From the NCBI GenBank assembly GCA_016201645.1, contig JACQCL010000098.1:1-6957 (forward strand): a stretch of 6,957 nucleotides of DNA, written 5' to 3'. This DNA comes from Candidatus Rokuibacteriota bacterium. Lineage in GTDB: Bacteria > Methylomirabilota > Methylomirabilia > Rokubacteriales > CSP1-6. Of the stretch, positions 6,720 to 6,957 are shown piece after piece; within the stretch, counting starts at the first letter, position 1, and every line of letters begins with the position of its first letter. The translations under genes and the position numbers were made by a program. The notes below the pieces were generated by a model that saw nothing but the letters and a program-made list of their open reading frames with translations, made no database searches and was not told the origin of the DNA.

Positions 6720-6957
6720 GTGGCGGAGCAGCTCAACGACGCTGTAGGGAGCTGGCCCCGGGTCAGGATCATCCCGATGTTCGGGCGGTGGGGGTACTTC
6801 GTGGGCGAAACCTTCTTTGCCTGTTTCCCGCTGCGTCCGAAGGACCACGACTTGTGGGTCCTGCTCAGTCTCGAGGACCAGGCCCGCGCCTTGAAGACCC
6901 CTGGGATCACCCCGCACCGGCGCTTCGCCCGCCGCGGCTGGGTTGAGTGCCAGGTCG
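6720..6957 (+). CDS. YjbR/TfoX-like small protein, 5' part (runs off the window)
   Basis: The frame is open to the window edge and reads VAEQLNDAVGSWPRVRIIP, then MFGRWGYFVGETFFACF, LSLEDQARALKTPGITP and FARRGWVECQV. The MFG-x4-YFVG-x3-FA opening, followed by a Leu-rich strand and PGI-x-P...GWV, resembles small single-domain proteins of the YjbR/MmcQ and TfoX N-terminal type. Their biochemical role is poorly defined. A DUF5519-like domain is a less likely alternative. Start codons are uncertain: ATG at 6645 and 6660 lie in frame but would add an Arg/Gly-rich stretch that looks non-coding. The GTG at 6720 gives a normal-length N-terminus, though it has no clear ribosome binding site. The gene lies ~80 bp after the SDR gene on the same strand and is probably unrelated to it in function. 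Confidence 0.55.
   Translation, partial: MAEQLNDAVGSWPRVRIIPMFGRWGYFVGETFFACFPLRPKDHDLWVLLSLEDQARALKTPGITPHRRFARRGWVECQV

Noticed and set aside
5805..6917. Long minus-strand frame (370 codons) opposite the MFS end and the SDR gene
   Set aside because: It is antisense to two convincing genes, is Pro/Arg/Gly-rich and shows no domain; it is a high-G+C shadow.
6242..6946. Plus-strand frame of 234 codons overlapping the SDR gene
   Set aside because: It is the shifted reading of the SDR gene; its residues are Arg/Gly/Ala-rich with no domain.

Overview
This is a G+C-rich bacterial window, about 60-70 % by eye and highest on the right. Two remnants lie near its middle. No tRNA, rRNA or CRISPR array is visible. 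The high G+C, the stand-alone MFS and SDR genes and an unusually long malate synthase suggest an uncultivated, probably soil or groundwater lineage (Rokubacteria/NC10 or a deltaproteobacterial relative). That placement is inference from gene style only.

Left part, all on the minus strand. Bases 1-156 hold no recognisable gene. Bases 157-1704 encode the most interesting protein: a RibD-like zinc deaminase domain joined to the RecG-like/Schlafen-associated ATPase module (HATPase_c_4) and a C-terminal winged helix. The deaminase sits where proteins of this class usually carry an AlbA_2/Schlafen domain. Upstream of it, in 1800-2135, are two degraded gene ends joined head to tail: the last ~50 codons of a tyrosine recombinase (phage-type integrase) and ~35 codons from the C-terminal active-site region of a conventional malate synthase A. 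They look like the scar of an integration or deletion event. The lower G+C of the fusion gene agrees with an acquired segment.

Middle part, minus strand. Bases 2146-4493 encode a long (~783 aa) malate synthase-like enzyme. The residues that align with the catalytic Arg, the two Mg ligands and the catalytic Asp of malate synthases are all present. Its last 73 codons are in a different frame because of one apparently missing base near 2365-2376. The second reading is open and well conserved to its stop, so this is either a sequencing error or a very recent mutation.

Right part, plus strand. Across a divergent intergenic region of ~150 bp lie an MFS transporter (4640-5902) and an SDR oxidoreductase (5919-6638), 16 bp apart and probably co-transcribed. 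A YjbR/TfoX-like small protein gene begins near 6720 and runs off the window.

Functionally the right half looks like ordinary metabolism: glyoxylate to malate by the malate synthase, plus uptake or efflux and redox of an unknown small molecule by MFS and SDR. The left end looks accessory. The deaminase-ATPase-wHTH fusion beside a broken integrase is the candidate for an undescribed regulator or defence protein.
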